Source: Phocaeicola abscessus CCUG 55929 (GTDB taxonomy: Bacteria > Bacteroidota > Bacteroidia > Bacteroidales > Bacteroidaceae). Taken from it: a stretch of DNA of 64,000 nucleotides. Within the stretch, counting starts at the first letter, position 1. Each line of letters starts with the position of its first letter. Of the stretch, positions 39,476 to 49,541 are shown piece after piece. A program made the translations under genes and the position numbers. The stretch spans positions 1-64,000 of the forward strand of contig NZ_HE997182.1 of NCBI RefSeq assembly GCF_000312445.1. The letters run 5' to 3'. The notes beneath the pieces were generated by a model. That model saw only the letters and a list, made by a program, of their open reading frames with translations. It did not search any database and had not been told where the DNA came from.

Positions 39476-41566
39476 ATGCGAAGTCTTGACAAAGAAACCA
39501 GAATGCTAAAGAAAGATTTTCTCTATAAAATCCTTATTTTCGTTATTACCGTAGCCGCTATCGTTTACTTTTTACCGAAAGGGAGCAGCTTCAACTATCA
39601 ATTCGAAGTGAATCGGCCGTGGAGATACGGATTGCTTCAAGCCTCGTTCGATTTCCCGATCTACAAGAACGACGCGCAGGTCAAGAAAGAACAAGACAGT
39701 ATCCTGACCGAGTATCAGCCTTACTTTTACATGGATCATTCCGTCGAGAAAATAATGATGAGCAAGCTGAAAACCGATTATGTTAAAACGCTCCGCCCCA
39801 AACTGCCCAACAGGGACTATTATTATCATATCGAACGGATGCTGCATATGATTTACCAGGACGGTATCATCTCCGTTCCTGACTTCGAACAATTGGAGAA
39901 AGATAAGGTCCATACGATCCGACTGGTCGACGAGAATACGGCAACCAGTTTCTCGCTCAGTCAGTTTTACAGTTTGAAGCAAGCTTACGAACAATTGTTG
40001 GAAGCGGACACCACGCATTTCCAAAAACAGTTTCTGCAACAATGCAATTTGAACGACTATATCGCTCCCAATCTGATTTACGATGAAGAGAAGTCAGAAG
40101 AAGCGAAAAAAGACTTGCTGTCGAACGTATCGTGGGCGAACGGTTATGTCCTCAACGGACAAAAGATCATCGACCGGGGCGAAATCGTCAACGAACAAAC
40201 TTACAACATTCTGGAGTCGCTGAAAAAAGAATGGTCGAATCGGAGCAGTACCGTTAAAGAGAAACGACTGACTACACTGGGGCAAATTTTGTTCGTCGGC
40301 ATTCTGTTAGGATGCTTCATGGTTTATATCGAATTATTCCGCAAAGATTACTATCAGAAAAAAAACGTATGGCTGCTGCTTTTTTCTCTCATGCTGCTGT
40401 TTCCGATTCTCTCTACAATTATCTTAACACACAATTTCATCAGCATCTATGTCGTGCCATTCGCCATGAGTGCCATGTTCATTCGCATCTTCTTGGATTC
40501 TCGCACGGCGTTGACAGCCCAAATCATAATCATCCTGTTAAGTTCTATCTCGCTGCATAACCCATTCGATTTCATCTTGCTTCAGATAGTAGGGAGTATG
40601 GCTGCCATTTACAGTTTGCGCGAACTCTCTCAACGGTCTCAGTTATTCCGTTCCGCATTTATCGTGCTTCTGAGCTATGCCCTGCTTTATTTCTCGCTCG
40701 AGTTGATCCGTCAAAATAGTCTGAGCAACTTGAATATGAGCATGTACATCTATTTCGTCATCAATTGTATCTTCTTATTGTTCACCTATCCGTTGCTCTA
40801 TTTGGTAGAAAAACTGTTCGGCTTCACTTCGAACGTCACATTGGTCGAATTATCGAATATAAACAATCCGCTTTTACGAGAATTGTCGGAAGTCGCTCCG
40901 GGAACATTCCAACATTCGCTGCAGATGTCCAATCTGGCAGCAGCAGCAGCGAACAAAATCGGAGCCAAAGCACAGCTGGTACGTACCGGAGCCTTGTATC
41001 ACGACATCGGTAAAATGATCAATCCGGCCTTCTTCACAGAAAACCAATCCGGGGTCAATCCGCATAAAAAGCTAACCTACGAACAAAGCGCGAAGATTAT
41101 CATCAGCCACGTAACGGACGGTTACAAGTTAGCCGAAAAATACCGCCTTCCAGAAGAAGTGAAGAACTTCATTCTTACCCATCACGGCCGCGGCGTAACG
41201 AAATATTTCTATATCATGTATAAGAACGACCATCCTCACGAAGAAATCAATGAGGAAGCGTTTCGATATCCCGGGCCGAACCCCTTCACTAAGGAACAGG
41301 CTATTTTGATGATGGCCGACTCCATCGAGGCTGCTTCGCGAAGTTTGAAAGAATATACCGAAGAAAGCATCGCCGCTTTAGTAGAAAAAATCATCGATTC
41401 GCAAGTGGCGGAGGGCTTTTTCAAAGAATGTCCTATCACTTTTTCCGACATCGCCCATGTAAAAGAACTCTTCAAGGAAAAGCTAAAGATCATGTATCAT
41501 ACGCGTATCAGTTACCCAGAATTAAAGGATGCTGCCGAACCTACTACAGAGGACAAACCTAAGTAA
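39476..41566 (+). CDS. pgpH: PgpH-type HD hydrolase, c-di-AMP phosphodiesterase family
   Basis: A 696-aa membrane protein of the 7TMR-HDED family, whose characterised members degrade cyclic di-AMP. A first membrane segment (about 17-33) is followed by an extracytoplasmic 7TMR-HDED domain (about 50-260), seven hydrophobic segments (about 265-450) and a cytoplasmic HD domain with His at 480 and the HD pair of LYHDIGKM at 509-510, plus THHG. The frame starts at 39476; a Met ten codons on is possible. The c-di-AMP role is inferred from the family. Confidence 0.9.
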   Translation: MRSLDKETRMLKKDFLYKILIFVITVAAIVYFLPKGSSFNYQFEVNRPWRYGLLQASFDFPIYKNDAQVKKEQDSILTEYQPYFYMDHSVEKIMMSKLKTDYVKTLRPKLPNRDYYYHIERMLHMIYQDGIISVPDFEQLEKDKVHTIRLVDENTATSFSLSQFYSLKQAYEQLLEADTTHFQKQFLQQCNLNDYIAPNLIYDEEKSEEAKKDLLSNVSWANGYVLNGQKIIDRGEIVNEQTYNILESLKKEWSNRSSTVKEKRLTTLGQILFVGILLGCFMVYIELFRKDYYQKKNVWLLLFSLMLLFPILSTIILTHNFISIYVVPFAMSAMFIRIFLDSRTALTAQIIIILLSSISLHNPFDFILLQIVGSMAAIYSLRELSQRSQLFRSAFIVLLSYALLYFSLELIRQNSLSNLNMSMYIYFVINCIFLLFTYPLLYLVEKLFGFTSNVTLVELSNINNPLLRELSEVAPGTFQHSLQMSNLAAAAANKIGAKAQLVRTGALYHDIGKMINPAFFTENQSGVNPHKKLTYEQSAKIIISHVTDGYKLAEKYRLPEEVKNFILTHHGRGVTKYFYIMYKNDHPHEEINEEAFRYPGPNPFTKEQAILMMADSIEAASRSLKEYTEESIAALVEKIIDSQVAEGFFKECPITFSDIAHVKELFKEKLKIMYHTRISYPELKDAAEPTTEDKPK

Positions 41567-41604
41567 GGCGATTATAAGGGACTTTTGAGAAAAACTAATG
41601 CGTT

Positions 41605-44064
41605 TTATTGCGGATCGACATCATAATACACCTGCAAGGAACGAAAACGTTCATCTCGTAAGAGTCCGGCCTGAACTCGAAGGAGATAAGCGCGTACTTT
41701 CGGCATGGAGGCTTGCAACTCTATTTTCAGCATCATCTTCCTGATAAACCAGGTCTGGATACGTGAAACGGGCGGTTTGACAGGTCCGACGACCCGCTTT
41801 CCCATCCCCTGCCGCAAGATGGTTCCCATCTCATCGGCTGCCACGTCCAAAACAGATTCTTTACGGTGCTTGAGATACACATAAACGAGTCTGCAAGAAG
41901 GAGGGTAATTAAACAGTTGTCGCTCTGCCAACTGATCACGATACAGCTGATCGTAATCGTTTGTCACCACCTGCCGGATCACGGGGACTTCGGGCGATTT
42001 AGTCTGCAGAATCACCCCCCCCCGTTTCCCTCTCCGTCCGGCACGTCCCGCCACTTGTGCCATCAGCTGGAAAGCCCGTTCATAACTACGGAAATCCGGA
42101 TAATTCAACAGACTATCCGCATTTAAAATGCCCACGACACTCACACGATCGAAGTCGAAACCTTTTGAAACCATTTGCGTACCGACCAGTATGTCCGTCT
42201 TGCCCGCTTCGAAGTCGGAAATGATTTTCTCGTAGGCAGAACGTGTCTTGGCCGTATCCAAATCCATGCGGGCGACCTTTGCCTTTGGAAAGATTTCCTT
42301 TATATGATCTTCTATCCTTTCCGTCCCGAAACCTCGACGAATCATATCCATATTTCCGCAAGCCGGACAAACATTCGGTACCTGGTACGTACATCCACAG
42401 TAATGGCAGGTCAACCGATTCCCCCCCCGATGATACGTCAGACTGACATCGCAATGTTCGCATTTCGGCACCCAACCGCAAACACGGCATTCCATCATCG
42501 GAGCGAATCCCCGACGATTCAAGAAGAGGATCGCCTGCTGACGCTTCTCCAATGCAGCCGATACAGCTTCGATCAACGGAGGAGAGAAAGGACCTTTCAT
42601 CATCTTCTTTCGTACAAGTTCTTTGATATCGATCACCTGCACTTCCGGCAGTTCCAAATCCTTATACCGATCCTTCAACGTTACCAGCCCATACTTCCCG
42701 ACAGTCGTATTATAATAGCTCTCTATGCTGGGTGTGGCCGTCCCTAACAAAACCTTCGCGCCGAATGCACGGGCTAACACGATAGCGGCGCTTCTGGCAT
42801 GATAACGGGGAGCTGGATCTTCTTGCTTATAGGTATGCTCGTGTTCCTCATCGACAATGACGAGCCCCAATCGATGAAATGGCAGAAAAACGGAAGAACG
42901 CACGCCGAGAATAACTTGATAAGGATCGGTACCCAATTGTTTTTGCCACACTTCCACCCTTTCCGCATCGGGGTATTTGGAATGATAAACGCCTAACCGC
43001 TCCCCGAAAACGTGTTGCAGACGTTCGGTGAGCTGCGCAGTCAAAGCAATTTCTGGAAGCAAGTACAAGACCTGCTTTCCTGTTCGCAACGTTTCTTCGA
43101 TGAGATGCATATAAATTTCCGTTTTCCCGCTGGAGGTCACTCCGTGCAACAGACAAACATGCTTCTCCGCAAACTGTCGTTTGACGGCATCAAAGGCGAC
43201 CTGTTGCGAAGCATTCAACGAATTGAGTCCAACGACCCTCCCCGTATCTTTCCGCAATCGACCGATCTCCTGAACATACGTACGAAAGACGCCCTTCTCT
43301 ATCAACCCGTTCAACGCCGCAACCGAAGTCTTCGACTGCTCCAACAATGTCTTCTTGGTCACTTCTTTCAAAGGTTTACCATCTCTCGTCCATTGAGACA
43401 ACTCGATATACTTCATCAGCAAGTTCAACTGCTTCGGCGCACGTTTCAATTGCTGGAAAAGCTGAAGGAGACGCCCCTCCTCCATAGCATCGACTAACCG
43501 AACACGCGTTTCCAACTTCGGTTTATAAACCCGCTTCAGTTCTTCTTTGATGAAAATCGCTTCTTTGTCAAGCAAAGCATGAACAACAGGCAATAAATTT
43601 TTCAGTCCGGTAATCCGTTCCAACTGGTTCAACATCTGTTCGGGCTTGCGGCTCAAGGTATCCACTACCTGCTGTTCTTTTTCCGATAAGGGCGCCTCCG
43701 CTTCATAATCAGGATTATATACAACCTTCGTCTCGCTCGCCAATTTCATCCCCGAAGGCAAAGCCGCCTTAAATACTTCCCCCAACGTACACAAATAATA
43801 AGCAGAGAGCCAGTTCCAAAATGTCAACTGGTAAGGCAGCAGGATGGGACGATCGTCTAACACCTCTTCTATTTGTTTTGTTTCACAGTTTTCCGGTTCG
43901 ATATCATGTACCTTTATTACCATGCCGGTATAGAACTTTTTCTTTCCAAACGACACGATAACACGACAGCCGGCCTGTACGTTATTCCCTATCCTTTCAG
44001 GAAGAGAGTAAGTGTACAAACCGGCTATGGGTAATGGTACTATGACGTCTACAAATTTTCTCAA
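41605..44064 (-). CDS. priA: Primosomal protein N' (replication restart helicase PriA)
   Basis: Reloads the replication machinery at stalled forks. Visible are Walker A GVTSSGKTEIYM, the DEEH box VDEEHEHTYKQ, the ILFLNRRGFAP motif, a zinc domain of eight Cys from CRVCGW to CPACG, and the helicase motif GTQMVSKGFDFD. The N-terminal DNA-binding domain begins RKFVDVIVPLPIAGLYTYSL, so the likely start is the TTG at 44064 (819 aa); a GTG at 44103 would overlap the next gene. A run of nine G (about 42014-42022) is in frame. Confidence 0.93.
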   Translation of the reverse strand: MRKFVDVIVPLPIAGLYTYSLPERIGNNVQAGCRVIVSFGKKKFYTGMVIKVHDIEPENCETKQIEEVLDDRPILLPYQLTFWNWLSAYYLCTLGEVFKAALPSGMKLASETKVVYNPDYEAEAPLSEKEQQVVDTLSRKPEQMLNQLERITGLKNLLPVVHALLDKEAIFIKEELKRVYKPKLETRVRLVDAMEEGRLLQLFQQLKRAPKQLNLLMKYIELSQWTRDGKPLKEVTKKTLLEQSKTSVAALNGLIEKGVFRTYVQEIGRLRKDTGRVVGLNSLNASQQVAFDAVKRQFAEKHVCLLHGVTSSGKTEIYMHLIEETLRTGKQVLYLLPEIALTAQLTERLQHVFGERLGVYHSKYPDAERVEVWQKQLGTDPYQVILGVRSSVFLPFHRLGLVIVDEEHEHTYKQEDPAPRYHARSAAIVLARAFGAKVLLGTATPSIESYYNTTVGKYGLVTLKDRYKDLELPEVQVIDIKELVRKKMMKGPFSPPLIEAVSAALEKRQQAILFLNRRGFAPMMECRVCGWVPKCEHCDVSLTYHRGGNRLTCHYCGCTYQVPNVCPACGNMDMIRRGFGTERIEDHIKEIFPKAKVARMDLDTAKTRSAYEKIISDFEAGKTDILVGTQMVSKGFDFDRVSVVGILNADSLLNYPDFRSYERAFQLMAQVAGRAGRRGKRGGVILQTKSPEVPVIRQVVTNDYDQLYRDQLAERQLFNYPPSCRLVYVYLKHRKESVLDVAADEMGTILRQGMGKRVVGPVKPPVSRIQTWFIRKMMLKIELQASMPKVRAYLLRVQAGLLRDERFRSLQVYYDVDPQ

Positions 44065-44072
44065 TGCATCAA

Positions 44073-44642
44073 TCAGAAAAGATAAGCGACCGATACTTGC
44101 CACGTATTCTTCTTCGTTTCATAGGTGCTGCCCTTCGTAATTTCATCGATAGAAAAATTATAAGTCACTCCGGCCTGGATATGCCGCAGCAATCTCACCC
44201 CGCCGCCAAGATTAAACGACAATTCATGATCCTTTAATTTAAAGTCATCTTTAAATTCTTTGATGTTCTTAGCTCCGATATTGAATCCGAATTGAGGACC
44301 TACGGCAAGATAGAAACCGGCGTTATCGCCCAACCCGAACTCGTATTTCACATTGATAGGGCACTCTAACGTCTTCTGCGTAACAGTCGCCTTTCCCGCA
44401 TTCAGATCGTTCTGGGTATAGAGCGCTGCCGCATCCATCGCCAGACCGACAATCGGAACCTTAAACTCGACCATCGGACCGATAAACCACCCCGTCTTAT
44501 TTTCACTACTGAAAGCGCTCTCTTTGAATTTGAGCTTCGTAATGTTAAGCCCTCCCTTTACGCCAAACTTCACCTGTGCCTGCGAAGGCATTGCCATCCA
44601 CAAGCCAAACGCTGCTATTAAAATACCAAAAATCTTTTTCAT
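44073..44642 (-). CDS. Small outer-membrane beta-barrel protein
   Basis: A 189-aa porin-family protein. From the ATG at 44642 it starts with a signal peptide, MKKIFGILIAAFGLWMAMPS followed by QAQ, and cleavage after SQA is likely. The mature part alternates as in 8-stranded barrels, with FGVKGGLNITKLKF at the first strand and the C-terminal VSVAYLF ending in Phe, as BAM substrates do. The function is unknown. A TATGTTTG -7 box (44672-44679) precedes it. It lies 8 nt upstream of priA, so priA may be read through from it. Confidence 0.88.
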   Translation of the reverse strand: MKKIFGILIAAFGLWMAMPSQAQVKFGVKGGLNITKLKFKESAFSSENKTGWFIGPMVEFKVPIVGLAMDAAALYTQNDLNAGKATVTQKTLECPINVKYEFGLGDNAGFYLAVGPQFGFNIGAKNIKEFKDDFKLKDHELSFNLGGGVRLLRHIQAGVTYNFSIDEITKGSTYETKKNTWQVSVAYLF

Positions 44643-44724
44643 ACGCGTTTCTTTTTTATTGGTTACACGCGCAAACATACAGAAAAAGTTCGTTCTACTC
44701 GCAAATGGAACAAAATAAAACATT

Positions 44725-45981
44725 TTATAACATATAACGACAATCGACTACAGGCTTCGTCGTCTCCGACTCTATATGCCTGAACTCCGGCCAGGCAGTG
44801 GTTATCACAAAGGCATCGGCCTGTTCCAATATTTTCGGATACTGATCGACATAATCGATCGTCAATGTATAATGTTTTTTAAATTCTTCATTAGCCACTG
44901 GATCGTACGCCAAAATATTCGAATATCCTTCATCGAGCAAGTAACGAATGATCTTTGCGCTGGGAGCATCGCGGACATCGTCCGAACCGGGCTTGAACGA
45001 CAAGCCTAAAAAGCCCAGTTTAACCTGTTTGTTCCCTTTAACAGCCTGATCAATCCGCCTAACGATAACCTGCGGCATGGTGTCATTCACGACTATCACT
45101 TCGCGGAGCAAGTTCGCTTCGAAACCCATCGTCTTGAGAACAGCATAAAGCGCGTTGGTATCTTTCGGCAGGCAATACCCACCATAACCGCACCCCGGAT
45201 AGACGTACGAAGCCATGTCGCAGCCTCCCCACCGCTTATCCAGATGAAGAATGCGAAAAGCTCGCGCCACATCGATATCGCCGACAGTATCGGCCACCAT
45301 CGACATCTCGTTCGAAAAGCTGATCAAAGTAGCCAATAGCGCATTCGACAGATACTTTATAAACTCTCCCGTATTCAGAGAAACGCAAAAGAGCGGGACG
45401 TCGACCGAAGCATAGAGTCGACAAAGAAGCTCCTGCGATTGTGCATCGTTCACACCGAGCACAATCCGATCGGCACCCATAAAGTCGTCCCAGCAATGCC
45501 CTTCACGCAGAAATTCAGGGTTGTTGGCAAGACCTATCTTATCCCCGAGTTTTACTCCCTTATCCTCCAGATAAGGGACGATCTGCTTCGCACAAGTCGA
45601 TGGCGGAACGGTGGATTTAACCACCAATACCCGGAAGCGCTCATCCCGAATGCGCGCCAATGTCTGGTCGATCGCTTCGAAAAGATAACTCAGCTCAGCC
45701 TGTCCATCCTTTCCGTAAGGCGTTCCGACACAATAATAAATACAGTCGCTTTCGGCGATAGCTTCTTCTAAATCGGGAAGGGCGATCGGAAAGAAATCCC
45801 GTTGTAAATGACGTGCCAAAGCCTCGTCCAGACCCGGTTCCAAAAAGGGAAGGCTTCCGGAACGAACGGTATGCAATCGTTCTTCATCCGTTTCGATCCC
45901 ATATATCTTATGCCCGTACTCCGCAAATCCCAATGCGGTAGTCAAGCCCACAAATCCTAATCCGAAAATCGTAATTACCAT
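44725..45981 (-). CDS. ugd: Nucleotide-sugar 6-dehydrogenase (UDP-glucose/GDP-mannose family)
   Basis: Oxidises a sugar nucleotide at C6 to the uronate with two NAD+. The 418-aa product has the N-terminal Rossmann motif GLGFVGLTTALGFAE (about 7-21) and the catalytic Cys in GCGYGGYCLPKDTNAL near residue 270. UDP-glucose is the likely substrate by similarity, but UDP-HexNAc or GDP-mannose cannot be excluded. Its start overlaps the end of the epimerase gene by 7 nt. Confidence 0.88.
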   Translation of the reverse strand: MVITIFGLGFVGLTTALGFAEYGHKIYGIETDEERLHTVRSGSLPFLEPGLDEALARHLQRDFFPIALPDLEEAIAESDCIYYCVGTPYGKDGQAELSYLFEAIDQTLARIRDERFRVLVVKSTVPPSTCAKQIVPYLEDKGVKLGDKIGLANNPEFLREGHCWDDFMGADRIVLGVNDAQSQELLCRLYASVDVPLFCVSLNTGEFIKYLSNALLATLISFSNEMSMVADTVGDIDVARAFRILHLDKRWGGCDMASYVYPGCGYGGYCLPKDTNALYAVLKTMGFEANLLREVIVVNDTMPQVIVRRIDQAVKGNKQVKLGFLGLSFKPGSDDVRDAPSAKIIRYLLDEGYSNILAYDPVANEEFKKHYTLTIDYVDQYPKILEQADAFVITTAWPEFRHIESETTKPVVDCRYML

Positions 45982-47066
45982 TTGTACTCCCCTTCTTCGT
46001 TTTCTTTAATAAATTGTAAAAACCGCTCCACCCCTTCTGTTACCAAGATGGCGGGCCGATAATGCAGTACCCGACGAGCCTTGCCGATGTCGGGACAACG
46101 GCGCTGAGGATTGTTTGTCAAATAGTCCCGATCATCCGAAACGGCGTATTTCACTTTCCCCGTATAACCGAAAATCCTTTTCCCTACCTCCACATAGATA
46201 TCGGCCAGCCGGGCAATGTTGATCTCGGGAATCTCTATCCCTATGTTGAAGTAATCGTAAGCACCGTGTACGAGGATTTTGAGATAGCCTGTAACCGCAT
46301 CTGCAATGTAACAGAAAGTACGAGTCGGCGAACCGTTCGAAAGGATCTCGATATCCCTGTCCTCTTTAATGGCGAGAGCAAAATCGGCCGGAACGCGCTT
46401 ATCGTCAATACGCATCCCTGGCCCGTAGTTATTGAAAGGGCGGGCTACGCCGATCGGCATGCCATACTTTTGCGCAAAGAGCATGCACAACGTTTCGCCG
46501 AAACGTTTCGATTCATCGTAGCAAGCTCTTGGGCCGGTGGCGCAGACATAGCCGTAATATTCTTCCGACGTGGGGACATGATCTGCATCCGGATCGCCGT
46601 AAAGTTCGCTCGACGAATAAAACAGAAATCCTTTTATAGGCTTCTCGCAATAGAAGTCCAACAAAGAGCGTAACCCCCATACGTTGGCGTCCAATGTTTC
46701 GATCGGGTATCGGCGATAAAACATCGGCGAAGCGATAGAAGCCATGTGGATGACAAAATCGGCATGTTCCGCTCCCTTCACCTCCGCTATACGATCTTTG
46801 ATGATATCGAACTTCCGAATGTCGAAGATAGGATTGCGCCGTAGTTTTTTTATCCAATCTGGATCACCCAACATGAAATTATCGAGCGCTATCACTTTTC
46901 GAATGTGCAAAGCTTCTGCCTGGGCACCAAAGAAGTGCATGAAATAATAGCCCAAGAAACCTCCACATCCCGTAATCAGTACGGTCGAATTACGAAATCT
47001 CTCTTTTTCCTGTGTCGATAAACCATTATAGGTATAATTTAAATCTGCTTCCAATATTGTCGCCAT
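45975..47066 (-). CDS. NAD-dependent epimerase/dehydratase, UDP-glucuronate decarboxylase-like
   Basis: An extended SDR enzyme (363 aa) with a 30-residue N-terminal extension, the NAD motif TGCGGFLG (32-39) and the YxxxK catalytic pair in CYDESKRFGE. The arrangement RPFNNYGPGMR and GSPTRTFCYIADAV resembles UDP-glucuronate decarboxylases, which make UDP-xylose. Paired with an overlapping sugar-nucleotide dehydrogenase, it fits a UDP-glucose, UDP-glucuronate, UDP-xylose route; this is inference. Confidence 0.82.
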   Translation of the reverse strand: MATILEADLNYTYNGLSTQEKERFRNSTVLITGCGGFLGYYFMHFFGAQAEALHIRKVIALDNFMLGDPDWIKKLRRNPIFDIRKFDIIKDRIAEVKGAEHADFVIHMASIASPMFYRRYPIETLDANVWGLRSLLDFYCEKPIKGFLFYSSSELYGDPDADHVPTSEEYYGYVCATGPRACYDESKRFGETLCMLFAQKYGMPIGVARPFNNYGPGMRIDDKRVPADFALAIKEDRDIEILSNGSPTRTFCYIADAVTGYLKILVHGAYDYFNIGIEIPEINIARLADIYVEVGKRIFGYTGKVKYAVSDDRDYLTNNPQRRCPDIGKARRVLHYRPAILVTEGVERFLQFIKENEEGEYKW

Positions 47067-47091
47067 CGCTCTTCGATATTATATCCAACTG

Positions 47092-47099
47092 CAAAGGTA
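47092..47099 (-). promoter_or_regulatory. Candidate promoter of the epimerase-ugd pair
   Basis: TACCTTTG matches the -7 box, 25 nt before the epimerase start. A TTCG at 47120-47123 could serve as a weak -33 box (20-nt spacer). Confidence 0.6.
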
Positions 47100-47154
47100 G
47101 GAAAGAATGAAGAATTAAACGAATTTATCTCATGGCAGAGTGATAAAAAATGAA

Positions 47155-47162
47155 TAACTTTG
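47155..47162 (+). promoter_or_regulatory. Candidate -7 box of hppA
   Basis: TAACTTTG matches the consensus, 25 nt before the hppA start; the -33 region is weak. It is divergent from the epimerase promoter. Confidence 0.6.
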
Positions 47163-47187
47163 TTCAAGCACTAAAAAGAACACAATT

Positions 47188-49399
47188 ATGGATTGGACAC
47201 TTTTTTTCCTTGTGCCTATCGCTTCGATAGCGGCGTTAGGCTTCGCCCTGTTCTTTTACAAAAGGATGAAGAAATCGAGTGAAGGAACTCCTCAGATGAG
47301 ACGTATTGCCGCCAGCGTGCGTGAGGGTGCTGATTCTTACTTACGTCAGCAATACAAAATAGTAGGGTACGTATTCGCCGTAGTCTTTGCGCTTTTCGCT
47401 TTCATGGCTTATGCTTTTCACATTCAGAATCCTTGGGTGCCGTTTGCCTTTCTGACAGGGGGGGCTCTTTTCGGGATTGGCCGGCTTCTTGGGGATGAAG
47501 ACTGCAACTTACGCTTCCGCGCGTACGGCGTTCGCCGTACGCACCAGTATGAATGCCGGATTGAAAATCGCCTTCCGTAGCGGAGCGGTGATGGGACTCG
47601 TAGTGGTAGGATTCGGTTTGTTCGACATTTCCCTTTGGTTTGTCGTACTGAACCGGTTCGATGCCAACGGTTTGATTTCCATTACGACCACCATGCTGAC
47701 CTTCGGTATGGGCGCTTCACTGCAAGCCCTATTCGCCCGCGTAGGCGGCGGCATCTACACCAAAGCTGCCGACGTAGGCGCCGATATCGTAGGTAAGGTG
47801 GAAGCCGATATACCAGAAGACGACCCGCGTAATCCCGCGACCATCGCCGATAATGTGGGTGACAACGTGGGGGACGTGGCGGGGATGGGAGCCGATCTCT
47901 ACGAAAGCTATTGCGGAAGCATTCTCTCCACAGCCGCCTTAGGTGCTGTGGCCTTCGCCATGGAGGCAAAAAGCGGCATGCAGTTTCGCGCCGTCATCGC
48001 TCCCATGCTGATTGCCGCCGTGGGGACCTTTCTTTCGCTCATCGGTATCTTTATGGTGCATACCAAAGAAGGAGCCGCCATGAAAGATCTACTTAACTCC
48101 TTGCGTGTAGGAACCCATATAAGCGCCATACTCATCGCATTCTCCACATTTGGAATCCTCTATCTGTTAGGCCTGGAAAACTGGTTCGGCTTCTCTTGCT
48201 CCGTCGTTACCGGCTTAACGGCCGGCGTCGTCATCGGACAGGCGACCGAATATTACACGTCTCACAGCCACCGTCCCACTCAGGCGATTGCCAAAGCCTC
48301 CCGTACAGGTTCCGCCACCGTGATCATCAAAGGAATTGGCACCGGTATGATCTCTACCTGCATTCCGATAGTCACTATTTCCGCAGCCATCCTACTGAGT
48401 TACCTGTGCGCTATTCGGTTCGACATACTCCACCTGATGAGTGCGGAAAACATCCAAATGGGGCTTTACGGCATAGGCATCGCCGCCGTGGGTATGCTTT
48501 CCACTTTGGGAATCACGCTGGCTACCGATGCGTACGGCCCGATAGCCGACAATGCGGGAGGAAACGCTGAAATGAGCAAATTAGAACCCTACGTGCGCCA
48601 ATGCACCGATGCTCTCGATGCCTTAGGCAATACCACTGCGGCTACCGGCAAGGGCTTCGCCATCGGGTCGGCCGCCCTCACCGCATTAGCTCTCCTCGCT
48701 TCGTACGTAGAAGAGATCAAAGTCGCCATGACGCGAATCGTGAACGAAACGGGCGAAGTCTATCGCTATGTCAGCGGCGAAATCTTTCACCCGCAGACAG
48801 CAGATATGCCTCAGTTCATGGATTTCTTCCAAGTCAACCTGATGAATCCGAAAGTACTGACAGGCATTTTCATCGGAGCGATGACCGCCTTCCTGTTCTG
48901 CGGGCTTACCATGGGAGCGGTGGGACGGGCTGCCCAGGCGATGGTCGAAGAAGTGCGCCGGCAGTTTAAGACCCTTACCGGTATTTTAGAAGGCAAAACC
49001 GCGCCCGACTACAAGCGCTGCGTAGAGATTTCTACCCGGGCTGCCCAACGCGAAATGATACTCCCTTCGCTGCTGGCCATCGTCATCCCTATTGCTGTAG
49101 GAATAGTGCTGGGAGTAGCAGGCGTACTCGGGCTGTTGGTAGGCGGACTCTCGACTGGATTCACCCTGGCGGTCTTCATGTCCAACTCCGGCGGTGCCTG
49201 GGACAATGCCAAGAAGATGGTCGAAGAGGGAAATTTCGGAGGAAAAGGAAGCGTCGCCCACAAGGCTACCATTGTAGGCGATACCGTAGGCGATCCCTTC
49301 AAAGATACTTCAGGACCGAGCCTGAATATCCTCATCAAACTGATGAGTATGATTTCGATCGTAATGGCAGGCCTTGTTCTGACTTGCAACATCTTCTGA
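47188..49399 (+). CDS. hppA: Membrane-bound ion-pumping pyrophosphatase, frame split by one base
   Basis: Couples pyrophosphate hydrolysis to H+ and/or Na+ export. Frame 1 (47188 on) gives the N-terminus to about residue 92; it then leaves the family sequence and stops at 47580. The rest runs in the +1 frame to 49399. Removing one G from the seven-G run at 47458-47464 restores FLTGGLFSGLAGFLGMKTA and a 736-aa protein of normal length. The substrate motifs are intact (DNVGDNVGDVAGMGADLYE; GDTVGDPFKDTSGP). GNTTAATGKGF has Ala where K+-independent enzymes have Lys, so the K+-dependent class is likely; a Bacteroides vulgatus member pumps both Na+ and H+. The cause may be a base-calling error, a mutation or recoding. 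Confidence 0.88.
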
Positions 49400-49493
49400 A
49401 AACAGATATTGCATGCCGGCAGACACTTTGTCGAGATAAAAAGTGATAAAAAAAATCGGAAGCTTTTGACCGAACTTATTTCATCCTTCCGTT

Positions 49494-49523
49494 TTTGCAA
49501 TTCCTATTTAATTCATACTTTTG
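49494..49523 (+). promoter_or_regulatory. Promoter of the licD-GT4 pair
   Basis: TTTG (49494-49497), 18 nt, TACTTTTG (49516-49523), 18 nt before the licD start. A strong consensus match. Confidence 0.78.
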
Positions 49524-49541
49524 CATCAAACAAGTTTTTCT

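Noticed and set aside
42009..42022. A nine-base homopolymer in priA as a second frameshift like that of hppA
   Set aside because: The priA frame runs through it (GKRGGVILQ) and the protein has full length and all motifs.
47188..47580. The first hppA frame as a separate short membrane protein
   Set aside because: Its first 92 residues are pyrophosphatase and the remainder is an out-of-frame reading of the same gene.
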